Part shown: positions 28,950 to 36,485 of the stretch, piece after piece
Layout: each line of letters begins with the position of its first letter
Numbering within the stretch: position 1 is the first letter of the stretch
Assembly: GCF_002105465.1 (NCBI RefSeq)
Contig: NZ_NCSQ01000159.1
Location: 1-43,091, forward strand
DNA: 43,091 nucleotides
Reading direction: 5' to 3'
DNA from: Aquidulcibacter paucihalophilus
Lineage (GTDB): Bacteria > Pseudomonadota > Alphaproteobacteria > Caulobacterales > Aquidulcibacteraceae
The notes under the pieces: generated by a model
What the model was told of the DNA's origin: nothing
Databases searched by the model: none
What the model saw: only the letters and a program-made list of their open reading frames with translations
Program-made: the position numbers and the translations under genes

Positions 28950-29603
28950 ATGTTGATTCAAGGTGATGCCGGTCCCAATTCGGCTGGACTGACGGCTCTC
29001 AAAAGAAGGCTTTCGGCGGTCAAAGTGCATGTGGTGCCCCGACAGCCCCTTGTGTGGGCGCGACCTGGCCGCTGTTATTGGAATGTGAGCGATTGTGTCG
29101 CCCAATCTGGCGGGCGGCTTCGATTCGGCTGGTTGGTCATTGAGATCAAAGCCCTAGCCTTGCTGGCCTGGCACCATGCCGTTTGGGAACAGGCTGACGG
29201 CCAGTGGCTCGACATCACCCCCCATAGTCTGACCGGTTGGGAGGCGGGAATGACGGTCTTCCTAGAGGACCCAAAACAGACCTATGATCTGTCCTGGCCG
29301 CCTGCGCAGATTCAACATTTCGAGCCCTTGGTGGCAGATCCGCGCTTAGATGCCTTTATCCAGGCCTATCAGACCCAATTCGGATTGCAGCGCGCCTATC
29401 TTGAGAAACAGCGCGCAATCGCTGGGCTCGCGTTTGACGTGGTGCACATGCGTTTGCATGCCCATGACCCCGTAAGTGGAGCGATGCTGCAAGCGCTTGA
29501 AGGGATTTGGAAGCCTCGGATCGAGGCCGCCGATCAGCGCCGCGCGGTTTTGTTGGAAGCCCTACACGTCTGCCAAAGCGAGCTTACCTGCCAAATGGCC
29601 TGA
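28950..29603 (+). CDS. unfamiliar protein with a Cys/His/Asp domain
   Basis: A 217-residue soluble protein from the ATG at 28950 (a TTG at 28932 is an alternative). I cannot name a family. Residues about 28-105 hold a compact block: RPGRCYWNVSDCVAQSGG with Cys42, GWLVIEIKALALLAWHHAVWE with His75-His76, and QWLDITPH with Asp88. The pattern G-x-C-x-x-N...GG...GW...HHAVW...DG...DITP is one I associate with small uncharacterised bacterial domains. The Cys, His and Asp order would suit a papain-like hydrolase, which is inference. The C-terminal half is helical with no motif. It has no operon partner; ssrA converges on it. Confidence 0.7.
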   Translation: MLIQGDAGPNSAGLTALKRRLSAVKVHVVPRQPLVWARPGRCYWNVSDCVAQSGGRLRFGWLVIEIKALALLAWHHAVWEQADGQWLDITPHSLTGWEAGMTVFLEDPKQTYDLSWPPAQIQHFEPLVADPRLDAFIQAYQTQFGLQRAYLEKQRAIAGLAFDVVHMRLHAHDPVSGAMLQALEGIWKPRIEAADQRRAVLLEALHVCQSELTCQMA

Positions 29604-29636
29604 CGCGCGCCTTAGGTTTTCCTCTGGTCCTGCTTG

Positions 29637-29673
29637 AAAAGTGGAGGGGGTTGCTGTTGCCGGGCCCCCCTCC
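29637..29673 (-). terminator. probable ssrA terminator
   Basis: On the minus strand GGAGGGG (29667-29673) pairs with CCCCTCC (29643-29649), followed by ACTTTTC. It lies about 60-80 bases after the tag stop codon, where the permuted tmRNA transcript should end. The 17-base loop is long, so efficiency is uncertain. Confidence 0.5.
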
Positions 29674-29679
29674 GTGCCC

Positions 29680-29960
29680 CGCCCTCAGCCGTAGCCGGGG
29701 GACTTAGTCGGATGTCAATCAGACCGCATTACGCAGCCAAACGGACGTCCTGTGCAAAGTTATCGTTTGCATTTGTGAAAATGGGCGGTTGACGTAGCCC
29801 ACGCGGGTAAAAGTAACGTCTTTACACATCCGTCGATCCTGATCGGCCCCACACTCGCGTCGATACCCGCAGAGAGTTTGGTGGAGCCGCGGGGAATCGC
29901 ACCCCGGTCCGGCCTGCTTATTTCACGCACGTTTATCACCATAGTCCGGCGAACCGGACC
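29680..29960 (-). ncRNA. ssrA: two-piece, circularly permuted tmRNA
   Basis: Trans-translation RNA in the alphaproteobacterial permuted order. The acceptor piece comes first, about 29960 to 29879: it opens with a UUCG-capped hairpin (29944-29959), has a T arm (CGGGG, seven-base loop TGCGATT, CCCCG), and ends in encoded CCA at 29879. A spacer of 28 bases (29878-29851) would be removed. The coding piece starts at 29850 with GGGGCCG, which pairs over 7 bp (one G-U) with CGGCTCC before ACCA, rebuilding the acceptor stem; GGATCGACGG follows as in all tmRNAs. It encodes the tag ANDNFAQDVRLAA from GCA at 29770 to TAA at 29729. The 3' limit near 29680 is approximate. Confidence 0.93.
29729..29770 (-). 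other. tmRNA tag reading frame
   Basis: Thirteen codons plus TAA: ANDNFAQDVRLAA. With the alanine carried by the tmRNA the tag is AANDNFAQDVRLAA. The ANDNFA start matches the Caulobacter tag and is the part SspB reads; the Leu-Ala-Ala end is the ClpX signal. The QDVR middle is unlike the Caulobacter tag (EEFAV). Confidence 0.92.
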
Positions 29961-29965
29961 CCATT

Positions 29966-29971
29966 AGTATA
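29966..29971 (-). promoter_or_regulatory. ssrA -10 box
   Basis: TATACT on the minus strand ends 6 bases before the inferred 5' end of the acceptor piece near 29960, a normal -10 to start distance. No consensus -35 is found at the right spacing. The promoter lies just after the stop of the upstream hydrolase gene (30004). Confidence 0.6.
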
Positions 29972-30003
29972 AGCCCTCTTTCTGGTGATGGGAAGGGTGC
30001 CGT

Positions 30004-30921
30004 TCAATCCACCCTCTCGCCGCGTTGAAGCCAGGCCCGAAGGTCGCGACACACGCGCTCTGGGTCTTCCAATTCGGGCGTATGGCCAAGGTCTGGATAG
30101 CCGATGTAATCAACGCGCTCGGCCAAGCGACGCGGTCCTTCGGCATTTTCTTTGGGATGGCTGCGATCAGCCTCTCCCCAAAAAGCCAAGAGAGGCTGCT
30201 TGGGTTTGTCCAGCGCAATGCTTGGGTCCATATAGAGCTGATAGGCGCTGGCCAGCGACCACATAGCCCCATGGTCGAACGATCGGCACGCACAGGCGAC
30301 AAGTTCGTCCAGCATGTCTTTCCGACCAACAGACAGGCGATACCAATCGGGCATGCGCTGAGAGGCCAGTTGTTTCATGACCATTTGGCCAAGGAAGGGG
30401 CGGGCTAAGATACCTTTGGGGTCACGCCCGGCTTTCCACACCGCAAAGGCGGCCACATCGCCGGCTTGTAGCAAGGCGAGGCGGGATACCAGTTCGGGTC
30501 GCCGGCATGCCAAATCAATCGCGCACAGGCTGGCCACGCAGGAAAAGGCGAGGATGGCACCTTCCCCAGCTACATCCTTCAAAAAGCGGGCGACATCATC
30601 ATTGGTCTTGTAAAAATCAAACCGATAGGATGGATCAACCGCGCTAAACCCCATGGCCGGTAGTTCGAAAATCACGACGCGAAAATGCGGGCTGAACGCG
30701 TCTAACAGTGCGTCATAATTCTCCAAGGTCATCGGCGGGTCGGCTGAGAAGACCAGCGTCGGCCCACGCCCCCGGACCCGATAGCGATACTGGGTGAGCG
30801 GTGTGGAATAAAAGCCGATCTCTGGCGAGGTATAGGCCGCCCAACCAGAGCGAAAAGTGGTCATTTTACGACGGCCACCCCAGGTATCGAGCTTGGCTCC
30901 AAGTTCGCGTAACGCCTTCAT
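30004..30921 (-). CDS. alpha/beta-fold hydrolase with Cys at the nucleophile position
   Basis: A 305-residue alpha/beta-hydrolase-fold protein: RYRVRGRGPTLVFSADPP (oxyanion region), VVIFELPAMGFSAVD, acid Asp252 in LLAFWGEADRSHP, and His280 in DLGHTPELEDPE. At the nucleophile elbow the usual G-x-S-x-G is AFSCVAS. Alignment back from the conserved RRPELV (residues 140-145) places Cys128 where the Ser should be. It may be a Cys hydrolase, as in dienelactone hydrolase, or a non-catalytic relative. No signal peptide is seen. It lies one base downstream of the YdhR-like gene and is probably co-transcribed with it. Substrate unknown. Confidence 0.8.
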   Translation of the reverse strand: MKALRELGAKLDTWGGRRKMTTFRSGWAAYTSPEIGFYSTPLTQYRYRVRGRGPTLVFSADPPMTLENYDALLDAFSPHFRVVIFELPAMGFSAVDPSYRFDFYKTNDDVARFLKDVAGEGAILAFSCVASLCAIDLACRRPELVSRLALLQAGDVAAFAVWKAGRDPKGILARPFLGQMVMKQLASQRMPDWYRLSVGRKDMLDELVACACRSFDHGAMWSLASAYQLYMDPSIALDKPKQPLLAFWGEADRSHPKENAEGPRRLAERVDYIGYPDLGHTPELEDPERVCRDLRAWLQRGERVD

Positions 30922-30922
30922 G

Positions 30923-31618
30923 CTAGTGCTTCTCTGCTTTGTCAGACTGGATCAGGGTGACTGGCGCTTTCAGGAAGGTAACAACCCCGTCATGGCCATA
31001 TTTTTTGGTCACACGGGCGTGCCAAGCCGGGCCGAAATGGGCCTCTGCACTGGCCTGATCTTCCCACAAATAAATGCCGCCGAAGCTACGATCAGCCCCT
31101 TGGGTGAAGTATTTGTAGATCAGATGCGGCGTCGTCGCATAGGTTGGGACGGCGTCCTTCAGGCCCTTTTTGATCCGCGCATCGCTGGCATACCAAGGCG
31201 CTTTGACTTCCACGATGGTCGCAACATTGGCTTCGGACGGGGTGGCTTGCGACGCGCCAGCGGTGACCGCGGGAACAGAGAAATAGACAGGGCTGGCCTT
31301 GACGCCATAGGTCTTTTGAACCCGTTCCAGCCAGGCGGCGTTGAAATGGGCTTTTGCGGCAGCTTCGGTCTCAAACAAGTAAAGGCCGCCAAAGCCTGTT
31401 TGGGTGTAGGTGAAATATTTGCGCTCAAGACCCGGCACTTGGGCATAGACAGGAATCGCGCGGGTGAATTCGGCGTTCAGGCGCGCATCTGTGACCCCTG
31501 CGGGCCGGGTAATGGAGACATAGACAGCGACCTTGCCTTTGGCTTCTTCTGCAGGTGCCTTGAGGGGGGCCAAGCCAAACAAGCTGCCGAGGGCCAATAA
31601 AGAGACGATCCGTTTCAT
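30923..31618 (-). CDS. secreted protein with two YdhR-like monooxygenase domains
   Basis: A 231-residue protein with a signal peptide (MKRIVSLLALGSLFGLAPLKAPA, cut near 23-25). Two copies of a ferredoxin-like dimeric alpha/beta-barrel domain follow. Copy 1 (about 30-118) has PVYAQVPGLERKYFTYTQTGFGGLYLFETEAAAKAHF and copy 2 (about 132-222) has PTYATTPHLIYKYFTQGADRSFGGIYLWEDQASAEAHF. This spacing matches the YdhR putative-monooxygenase family, in which single domains normally pair as dimers; here both halves are in one exported chain. Cofactor and substrate unknown. It is divergent from the LysR regulator across a palindrome and one base upstream of the Cys-hydrolase gene. Confidence 0.75.
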   Translation of the reverse strand: MKRIVSLLALGSLFGLAPLKAPAEEAKGKVAVYVSITRPAGVTDARLNAEFTRAIPVYAQVPGLERKYFTYTQTGFGGLYLFETEAAAKAHFNAAWLERVQKTYGVKASPVYFSVPAVTAGASQATPSEANVATIVEVKAPWYASDARIKKGLKDAVPTYATTPHLIYKYFTQGADRSFGGIYLWEDQASAEAHFGPAWHARVTKKYGHDGVVTFLKAPVTLIQSDKAEKH

Positions 31619-31669
31619 CTTGAACTTCCTTTCAACGCGGCGGGTGGTGCCCGTTGGTTCCAGATAGAA

Positions 31670-31687
31670 CTTGACCGATCGGTCAAG
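31670..31687. promoter_or_regulatory. 18-bp perfect palindrome, likely operator
   Basis: CTTGACCGATCGGTCAAG is its own reverse complement. It lies 52 bases upstream of the YdhR-like gene and 34 bases upstream of the LysR start. It supplies TTGACC, which with TAAAAT at 31695-31700 (18-base spacer) makes a plausible plus-strand promoter, so a bound regulator would block lysR transcription. The short symmetric form looks more like a TetR-type operator than a LysR T-N11-A box. Confidence 0.65.
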
Positions 31688-31720
31688 CTAGGCCTAAAAT
31701 TGGAAAATGGATTTTCAAAA

Positions 31721-32611
31721 ATGATAAGTGAGCAGGCGATCGACTGGGAGGCGATCCGGTGTTTTGTGGCCGTCGCGCGCCGTGGTTCGCTGTCTGAAGC
31801 TGCCGAAGAATTGGCCATGTCGATCCCGACGATGAGTCGGCGCATCGATCAGTTGGAGGCGCAACTTGGCCTTCGCCTCGTGCACCGTGGACCGCGCGGC
31901 GCGCGCCTGACAGAGGCGGGGCAGGCAATCCTGCAAGTGGCAGAGCCCGGTGCCCGCCAATTGAGCCAGATTGCCCGGCGGGCCCGCGCCCTACAGGAAG
32001 GGCCCAATCTGCCCGCCGTGCGTATTTCGGCGACCGAGTCTGTGATTGCCGATGTCCTCGCCCCACGCTTGGCAGATTTACGGGCGCTCGACCCGTCAAT
32101 CTCGATTGACCTCGAAGTCTCCAACGACATCGCCAATCTGAATGCGGGGCGCACGGATATGGCGATCCGCATGGTGCGCCCGGTGGAAGAGACGTTGATG
32201 GCGCGCCGCTTGCCCGTGATCCGGCTGGGTCTGTTTGCCGCGCACGGCTATCTTCAGGGCCGCGACCCAGACCGCTTGGTCTTGTCTGAGGAGCATCTGA
32301 TCTGGCTGGACCGGCAATATGGCGAGATTGCTGAAAACGTCTGGCTGAAGGGGCAGGGCTTGGAGGCCAGCATTCGCTTTTCCTCCTCCAGCGTGCGCGC
32401 CCTCCTCAATGCGGCGGTCGAAGGTGTGGGCATTGCGCCCTTGCCCGTCCATGCCGCGCGCAAAGCGGGGCTGATTGAAGTGCCCCACCGCCCGATGCCA
32501 GAGCGCCAACCCTGGCTGGTCTTCCACCGCGACACCAAGGCCAATGCCCGCTTGCAGGTGGTCCGCGACTGGATTGTCACCTGTTTCAAGCAAGAAATTG
32601 CGGCGTCTTAG
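31721..32611 (+). CDS. LysR-family transcriptional regulator
   Basis: A 296-residue regulator. The winged helix-turn-helix is at about 6-64: IRCFVAVARRGSLSEAAEELAMSIPTMSRRIDQLEAQLGLRLVHR. The effector-binding domain is about 92-290 (VSNDIANLNAGRTDMAIRMV, GVGIAPLPVHAARKAGLIEVP). The ATG at 31721 was preferred to a TTG at 31700, which would overlap the -10 box. It is divergent from the YdhR-like and Cys-hydrolase genes, the typical LysR layout, so these are its likeliest targets. Its 3' end overlaps that of mrp by 4 bases. Confidence 0.93.
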   Translation: MISEQAIDWEAIRCFVAVARRGSLSEAAEELAMSIPTMSRRIDQLEAQLGLRLVHRGPRGARLTEAGQAILQVAEPGARQLSQIARRARALQEGPNLPAVRISATESVIADVLAPRLADLRALDPSISIDLEVSNDIANLNAGRTDMAIRMVRPVEETLMARRLPVIRLGLFAAHGYLQGRDPDRLVLSEEHLIWLDRQYGEIAENVWLKGQGLEASIRFSSSSVRALLNAAVEGVGIAPLPVHAARKAGLIEVPHRPMPERQPWLVFHRDTKANARLQVVRDWIVTCFKQEIAAS

Positions 32612-33807
32612 GCCTCAAAGCGGATGATAGGGGGTGGCTTGATCTCTTGGTGCAGCAAGCCGTCATAAATGTGGGCGGCCATGGATAAAAAGGCATTGGC
32701 CGTTTCGCTGCCGGGGGCCGCCACAACATAAGGCAAACCGCCATCGCCACTTTGTCGAATACCCACCTCTAAGGGGATTTCGCCGAGGAATGGTAGGCCC
32801 AAAGTCTCTGCCGTCCGCTTGGCACCGCCTTCGCCAAAGACATAGAGGCGGCTGCCATCCTGCTGGGTCAGCCACGCCATATTCTCAATCACGCCCAGAA
32901 CGGGCACATGGGTTTTGGCAAACATGCCCGCACCGCGCCGCACATCGGCTAAAGCCACTTCTTGCGGCGTTGAAACGATGACAGCCCCATTCAATGGCAC
33001 CCGCTGGGCCAGCGCCAATTGCGCATCGCCCGTGCCTGGCGGGGTGTCCATCACCAAAACGTCCAACGGCTCATCAGCTGTGCCCCAGGTCACATCTTCC
33101 AGCAATTGCCGGATCGCACTGGTGACGATGGGGCCACGCCAAATCATCGGCGAATCCCCATCTACCAAATAGCCAATCGACATGGTCTTGAGGCCATAGG
33201 CCAAGACGGGCAAAAGCTTTTTGTCCTCACCCACTTCGGGTTCAACCTCCACAGTTCCCAACATGGTTGGAATGGAAGGCCCGTAAATGTCGACATCCAA
33301 GAGGCCAACCCGCAAGCCGAGAGCAGATAAGGCGGCGGCCAGATTGACCGCCACGGTTGACTTTCCGACTCCACCTTTTGCGGACGCCACAGCCAGAATG
33401 GACGTGATACCCGCAATGCCCGCCTTGACCGGTGGGGCTTGCGCACTGCCTTGGGCCAGAGCCGCGTCGGTTAGTCGTGCACCCTTGCGTACACGTTGTT
33501 GCCCCGCAGGTGGGGCCTCTGTTTCGGCTGGATTTTGCGCAGGCCCGATATGGGCGGTTAATACCACAGTGACCTTTCCAGCGCCGGGCAAACCCTGGAT
33601 GGCCGCACTTGCCGCCTGTTGCCACTGACTAGCTGCACTTTCTTCACCTTTTGGCACTGAAATTGTTGCGAGCACGTCCCCCCCATCCGAGACGCGGACA
33701 TCCTCAATAAGCCCTTTATAAACAATGCTTAAGCCGTCTGGCGCGCGGATGGTATCGAGAATTTTTAACACATCCTCGCGTTTGAGTGATCGTTTGATTC
33801 CAAACAC
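32608..33807 (-). CDS. mrp: Mrp/ApbC-family iron-sulfur carrier ATPase
   Basis: P-loop ATPase that carries or inserts Fe-S clusters. From the GTG at 33807 it has 399 residues: an N-terminal MIP18/DUF59 domain (about 1-85, LKREDVLKILDTIRAPDG), a Pro/Ala linker, then the deviant Walker A ASAKGGVGKST, DVDIYGPSIPTMLG, DTPPGTGDAQLAL and VIENMAWLTQQDGSRLYVFGEGG. The CxxC pair seen in many homologues at ENMxx...FGxGG is absent. The GTG start is chosen because similarity begins there and AAGGGA lies upstream; a longer frame to 34017 runs into hflK and is a shadow. It is divergent from hflK. Confidence 0.93.
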   Translation of the reverse strand: MFGIKRSLKREDVLKILDTIRAPDGLSIVYKGLIEDVRVSDGGDVLATISVPKGEESAASQWQQAASAAIQGLPGAGKVTVVLTAHIGPAQNPAETEAPPAGQQRVRKGARLTDAALAQGSAQAPPVKAGIAGITSILAVASAKGGVGKSTVAVNLAAALSALGLRVGLLDVDIYGPSIPTMLGTVEVEPEVGEDKKLLPVLAYGLKTMSIGYLVDGDSPMIWRGPIVTSAIRQLLEDVTWGTADEPLDVLVMDTPPGTGDAQLALAQRVPLNGAVIVSTPQEVALADVRRGAGMFAKTHVPVLGVIENMAWLTQQDGSRLYVFGEGGAKRTAETLGLPFLGEIPLEVGIRQSGDGGLPYVVAAPGSETANAFLSMAAHIYDGLLHQEIKPPPIIRFEA

Positions 33808-33920
33808 CTTCTTGATCCCTTTAGCTGAGCACGCACATAAGGGACTGTAACGCCCGCTTGCAAGTCTTTGGCATGTGCCTTGGCCTAGGTTTAGCGGCTT
33901 TGGAATGGAAACACGTCTAT

Positions 33921-35117
33921 ATGCCTTGGAATGATAACTCGTCTGGCGGCGGTGGTGGCCCGTGGGGTCCCAGTGGTGGATCGAATGGTAATCAGCAGGG
34001 CGGTGGCTCTGGCCCAAAAAATCCTTGGGGCAGCGGTCCTAACCAGCCTCCACGTCGTCCGGGTGCATCCGGCGAAAGTGGCAATCTGGATGAATTGGCC
34101 AAGCGCGTCGAAGATCGCTTGAAAAGCGTTCTGGGCGGTGGCGGTGGCGGCGGCGGCCTGAAGGGCGGCGGCGGTGGCAGCGGTGAGCCCATCCAGTTTG
34201 ATAAACGCACCCTTGGTGCCATTGCCCTTGTCGCAGTATTGGGCTGGGCTGCAACCGGCGTCTATGTGGTGGATGCGGGTGAAGAGGCTGTGATCCAGCG
34301 CTTTGGCAAATATGTTTACACGGTAGAACAGGGCCTGCAGTTCCATTTGCCAGCCCCGATTGAGACGCGTCAGATCGTCGATGTGCAAAATGCACGCTCG
34401 TTGACCGTTGGCGGTGGCTCAGAAGCTGGGGCCAATGACGGCTTGATGCTGACAGCGGATGAAAACATCGTCGATGTTGGGTTCCAAGTTTGGTGGCGTG
34501 TTGAAAACTCACGCGATTATTTGTTCCAAGTCGCCCATGGGCCTGAGGGCCGGGGCAGTGCGGAAGAGACTGTTCGTGCCGTTGCCGAATCGGCCATGCG
34601 CGAAGTCGCTGGTAAGTCGCAGCGCGAGCAAGTGCTTTCAACCGGCCGTGCGCAAGTAGAAGCCCAAACGCGTGACCTGATTCAGCGCACCTTGAACGAA
34701 TATAAGGCGGGCATCCGCATTACGCAGGTCAATTTGACCAAGGCGGAGCCCCCTGCGGCCGTGAACGACGCATTCCGTGAAGTGGCTGCAGCCAGCCAAG
34801 AAGCGGAAACCAAGATCAACCAAGCCCGTGCCTACCGAAATGCGGTGGTTCCCCAAGCACAAGGTGAGGCGGCGCGCTTCAACCAATTGTATCAGGAATA
34901 TAAGCTCGCCCCAGATGTGACGCGTCAGCGGCTCTATCTTGAAACCATGGAGCGGGTTTATGAGCGGGCCAACAAAGTCTTGCTCGACTCCGGCCGCGCC
35001 GGGGCCAGCCCAATGGTGGTCCTGCCACCAGAACTCTTGCGGGGCGCAGCCGGCACGGCTGCTGCTCCTGCTGCGCCAGCCGCGCAAAATGCAAATCCAC
35101 AGGGAGTTGTCCGATGA
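33921..35117 (+). CDS. hflK: FtsH protease modulator HflK
   Basis: Membrane-anchored SPFH/prohibitin-like protein that with HflC forms a large periplasmic assembly around the FtsH protease. The 398-residue protein has a very Gly/Pro/Asn-rich cytoplasmic N-terminus (MPWNDNSSGGGGGPWG and a further polyglycine run near 73-90), one membrane helix at about 98-114 (LGAIALVAVLGWAATGVYVV), then the SPFH domain (GEEAVIQRFGKYV, PAPIETRQIVDV) and a long helical segment with GRAQVEAQTRDLIQRTL. The ATG at 33921 is the family start. It overlaps hflC by 4 bases. Confidence 0.95.
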   Translation: MPWNDNSSGGGGGPWGPSGGSNGNQQGGGSGPKNPWGSGPNQPPRRPGASGESGNLDELAKRVEDRLKSVLGGGGGGGGLKGGGGGSGEPIQFDKRTLGAIALVAVLGWAATGVYVVDAGEEAVIQRFGKYVYTVEQGLQFHLPAPIETRQIVDVQNARSLTVGGGSEAGANDGLMLTADENIVDVGFQVWWRVENSRDYLFQVAHGPEGRGSAEETVRAVAESAMREVAGKSQREQVLSTGRAQVEAQTRDLIQRTLNEYKAGIRITQVNLTKAEPPAAVNDAFREVAAASQEAETKINQARAYRNAVVPQAQGEAARFNQLYQEYKLAPDVTRQRLYLETMERVYERANKVLLDSGRAGASPMVVLPPELLRGAAGTAAAPAAPAAQNANPQGVVR

Positions 35118-35944
35118 ACGCGCGTACCCTTCCAATTCTGGGTGGTTTAGCCTTTGGCGCCTTTGTCTTGGCCAATGCGTCCTTGTTCACCGTTAGCGAG
35201 ACGCAACAAGCCATTACCTTGCAATTTGGTCAGCCCAAGAATTTCTTCAACGTCGATGGAACAAGTCCAGGCTTGAAGGTCATGATCCCCTTTGTTCAAC
35301 AGCGGGAGATTTATGATCGTCGAATCCTCGATCTGGCACCCTCGGGCAAAAGCGAAGTTGTGACGGCTGACCAAGAGCGTCTGGAAGTGGATAGTTTTGC
35401 ACGCTGGCGCATCGTTGATCCGCTGCGCTTCTATCAGGCCGTCCGCACCGAGGGCCGTGCGCGTGATCGCTTGACCAGCTTGCTAGAGGCGTCTCTGCGC
35501 CGCGTTTTGGGTTCGGCGCAATCGACCGACATTATCTCCGGTCGCCGTTCCGCCTTGATGAACTCCATTCGGGCTGAGATGAACCGGGAAGCGGCGGCTT
35601 TGGGTATTCAGGTCGTGGACGTGAAGATTCGGGCAGCAGATCTGCCGCCCGCCAACCAAGAGCGTGTGTTTGAACGCATGCGGTCAGAGCGTCAGCAGGC
35701 CGCTGCCAGTGTGCGGGCTGCCGGTGATCGCCAAGCGCAAGAGATTCGCGGTGGTGCAGACCGGGAACGGGCAAAGATTATTGCAGACAGCTATAATCAA
35801 GACCCAGGCTTTGCGGCCTTCTATCGCTCCATGCAGGCGTATGAGAAGGCTTTGCCAGCTGGCACCACAATTGTGACCACGCCTGACAGCGACTTCTTCC
35901 GCTTCTTCAAGAGCCGCGGTGGTGGCGGCGGCGGCGAACAATAA
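35114..35944 (+). CDS. hflC: FtsH protease modulator HflC
   Basis: Partner of HflK, 276 residues: N-terminal signal-anchor helix (about 6-25), SPFH domain beginning SLFTVSETQQAITLQFGQPK, then DRRILDLAPSGKSEVVTADQERLEVDSFARWRI and the helical stretch PPANQERVFERMRSERQQ. It ends EKALPAGTTIVTTPDSDFFRFFKS, a typical HflC end, plus a glycine-rich tail GGGGGGEQ. The ATGA overlap with hflK implies equimolar synthesis. The degP-type protease gene that often follows in other genomes is absent; the ATP synthase genes converge instead. Confidence 0.95.
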   Translation: MNARTLPILGGLAFGAFVLANASLFTVSETQQAITLQFGQPKNFFNVDGTSPGLKVMIPFVQQREIYDRRILDLAPSGKSEVVTADQERLEVDSFARWRIVDPLRFYQAVRTEGRARDRLTSLLEASLRRVLGSAQSTDIISGRRSALMNSIRAEMNREAAALGIQVVDVKIRAADLPPANQERVFERMRSERQQAAASVRAAGDRQAQEIRGGADRERAKIIADSYNQDPGFAAFYRSMQAYEKALPAGTTIVTTPDSDFFRFFKSRGGGGGGEQ

Positions 35945-35966
35945 GGTCAGCCATGAACAGCACGTA

Positions 35967-35991
35967 CCCTCCCTCGTGTATCGGGGGAGGG
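35967..35991 (+). terminator. hairpin downstream of hflKC
   Basis: CCCTCCC at 35967-35973 pairs with GGGAGGG at 35985-35991 and the stem continues inward for three pairs, including one G-U, to a 5-base loop. It sits 22 bases after the hflC stop. The T content afterwards is modest. Confidence 0.55.
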
Positions 35992-36083
35992 GTCTGGCTT
36001 GGCTTTCGCCGCGTTCACGCAAGATGGCGCAAGCCCGCTTCCAGCGGGATCTAAAGAATCCAAATTATCGGAAAAAGTAAGGC

Positions 36084-36485
36084 TTAGGCCGCGGCGCGGA
36101 TGGCTTCGAGACGGGCCAGTTTGCGCTCAGCTGCGGCCTTCACATCAGCATCCTTGGCGTCGCGCACGTCTTCGCGCGCATTTTGCAGGTCTTTTTCAAG
36201 GCCGGCTGCATCCACTTGCGCCAAGTCTACGGCATCTTCTGCCAGAATGGTCAAGCCTTGCGGCGTGACGTCGGCAAAGCCGCCACCTACGAAAATCTTA
36301 CGCTCGCTCGCCCCATCAAGAATGCGGATTGCACCTTGTTGGATCACCGTCATGAACGGTGCATGCTGGCTCAAAACGCCAAACTGTCCATCCACGCCAG
36401 GCACCACAACTTGATCGACTTCACCCGAATAAAGGGCGCGCTCAGGGGAGACCAAAGAAAAGTGAAGTTTGCCGGTGGTGGCCAT
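36084..36485 (-). CDS. atpC: F1 ATP synthase epsilon subunit
   Basis: Central-stalk subunit of F1. The 133-residue form starts at MATTGKLHFSLVSPERALYSG, the normal epsilon N-terminus; an in-frame extension to 36554 is not homologous. The beta-sandwich is about 1-85 (VVVPGVDGQFGVLSQHAPFMTVI, KIFVGGGFADV) and the helical pair is about 90-133 (AGLEKDLQNAREDVRDA). Normally it follows atpD directly. Here a 789-bp gene on the other strand and a bidirectional terminator lie between, so atpC must be transcribed from its own promoter, which I could not identify. Confidence 0.93.
   Translation of the reverse strand: MATTGKLHFSLVSPERALYSGEVDQVVVPGVDGQFGVLSQHAPFMTVIQQGAIRILDGASERKIFVGGGFADVTPQGLTILAEDAVDLAQVDAAGLEKDLQNAREDVRDAKDADVKAAAERKLARLEAIRAAA

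Noticed and set aside
29760..29942. A 60-residue minus-strand open frame over the tmRNA
   Set aside because: The region is fully explained by the acceptor and coding pieces of ssrA; the frame has no coding features.
32608..34017. Mrp frame extended upstream to 34017
   Set aside because: The first 70 residues have no similarity to Mrp, are rich in His/Arg as expected of an antisense shadow, and overlap the hflK start. The GTG at 33807 with AAGGGA upstream is the better start.
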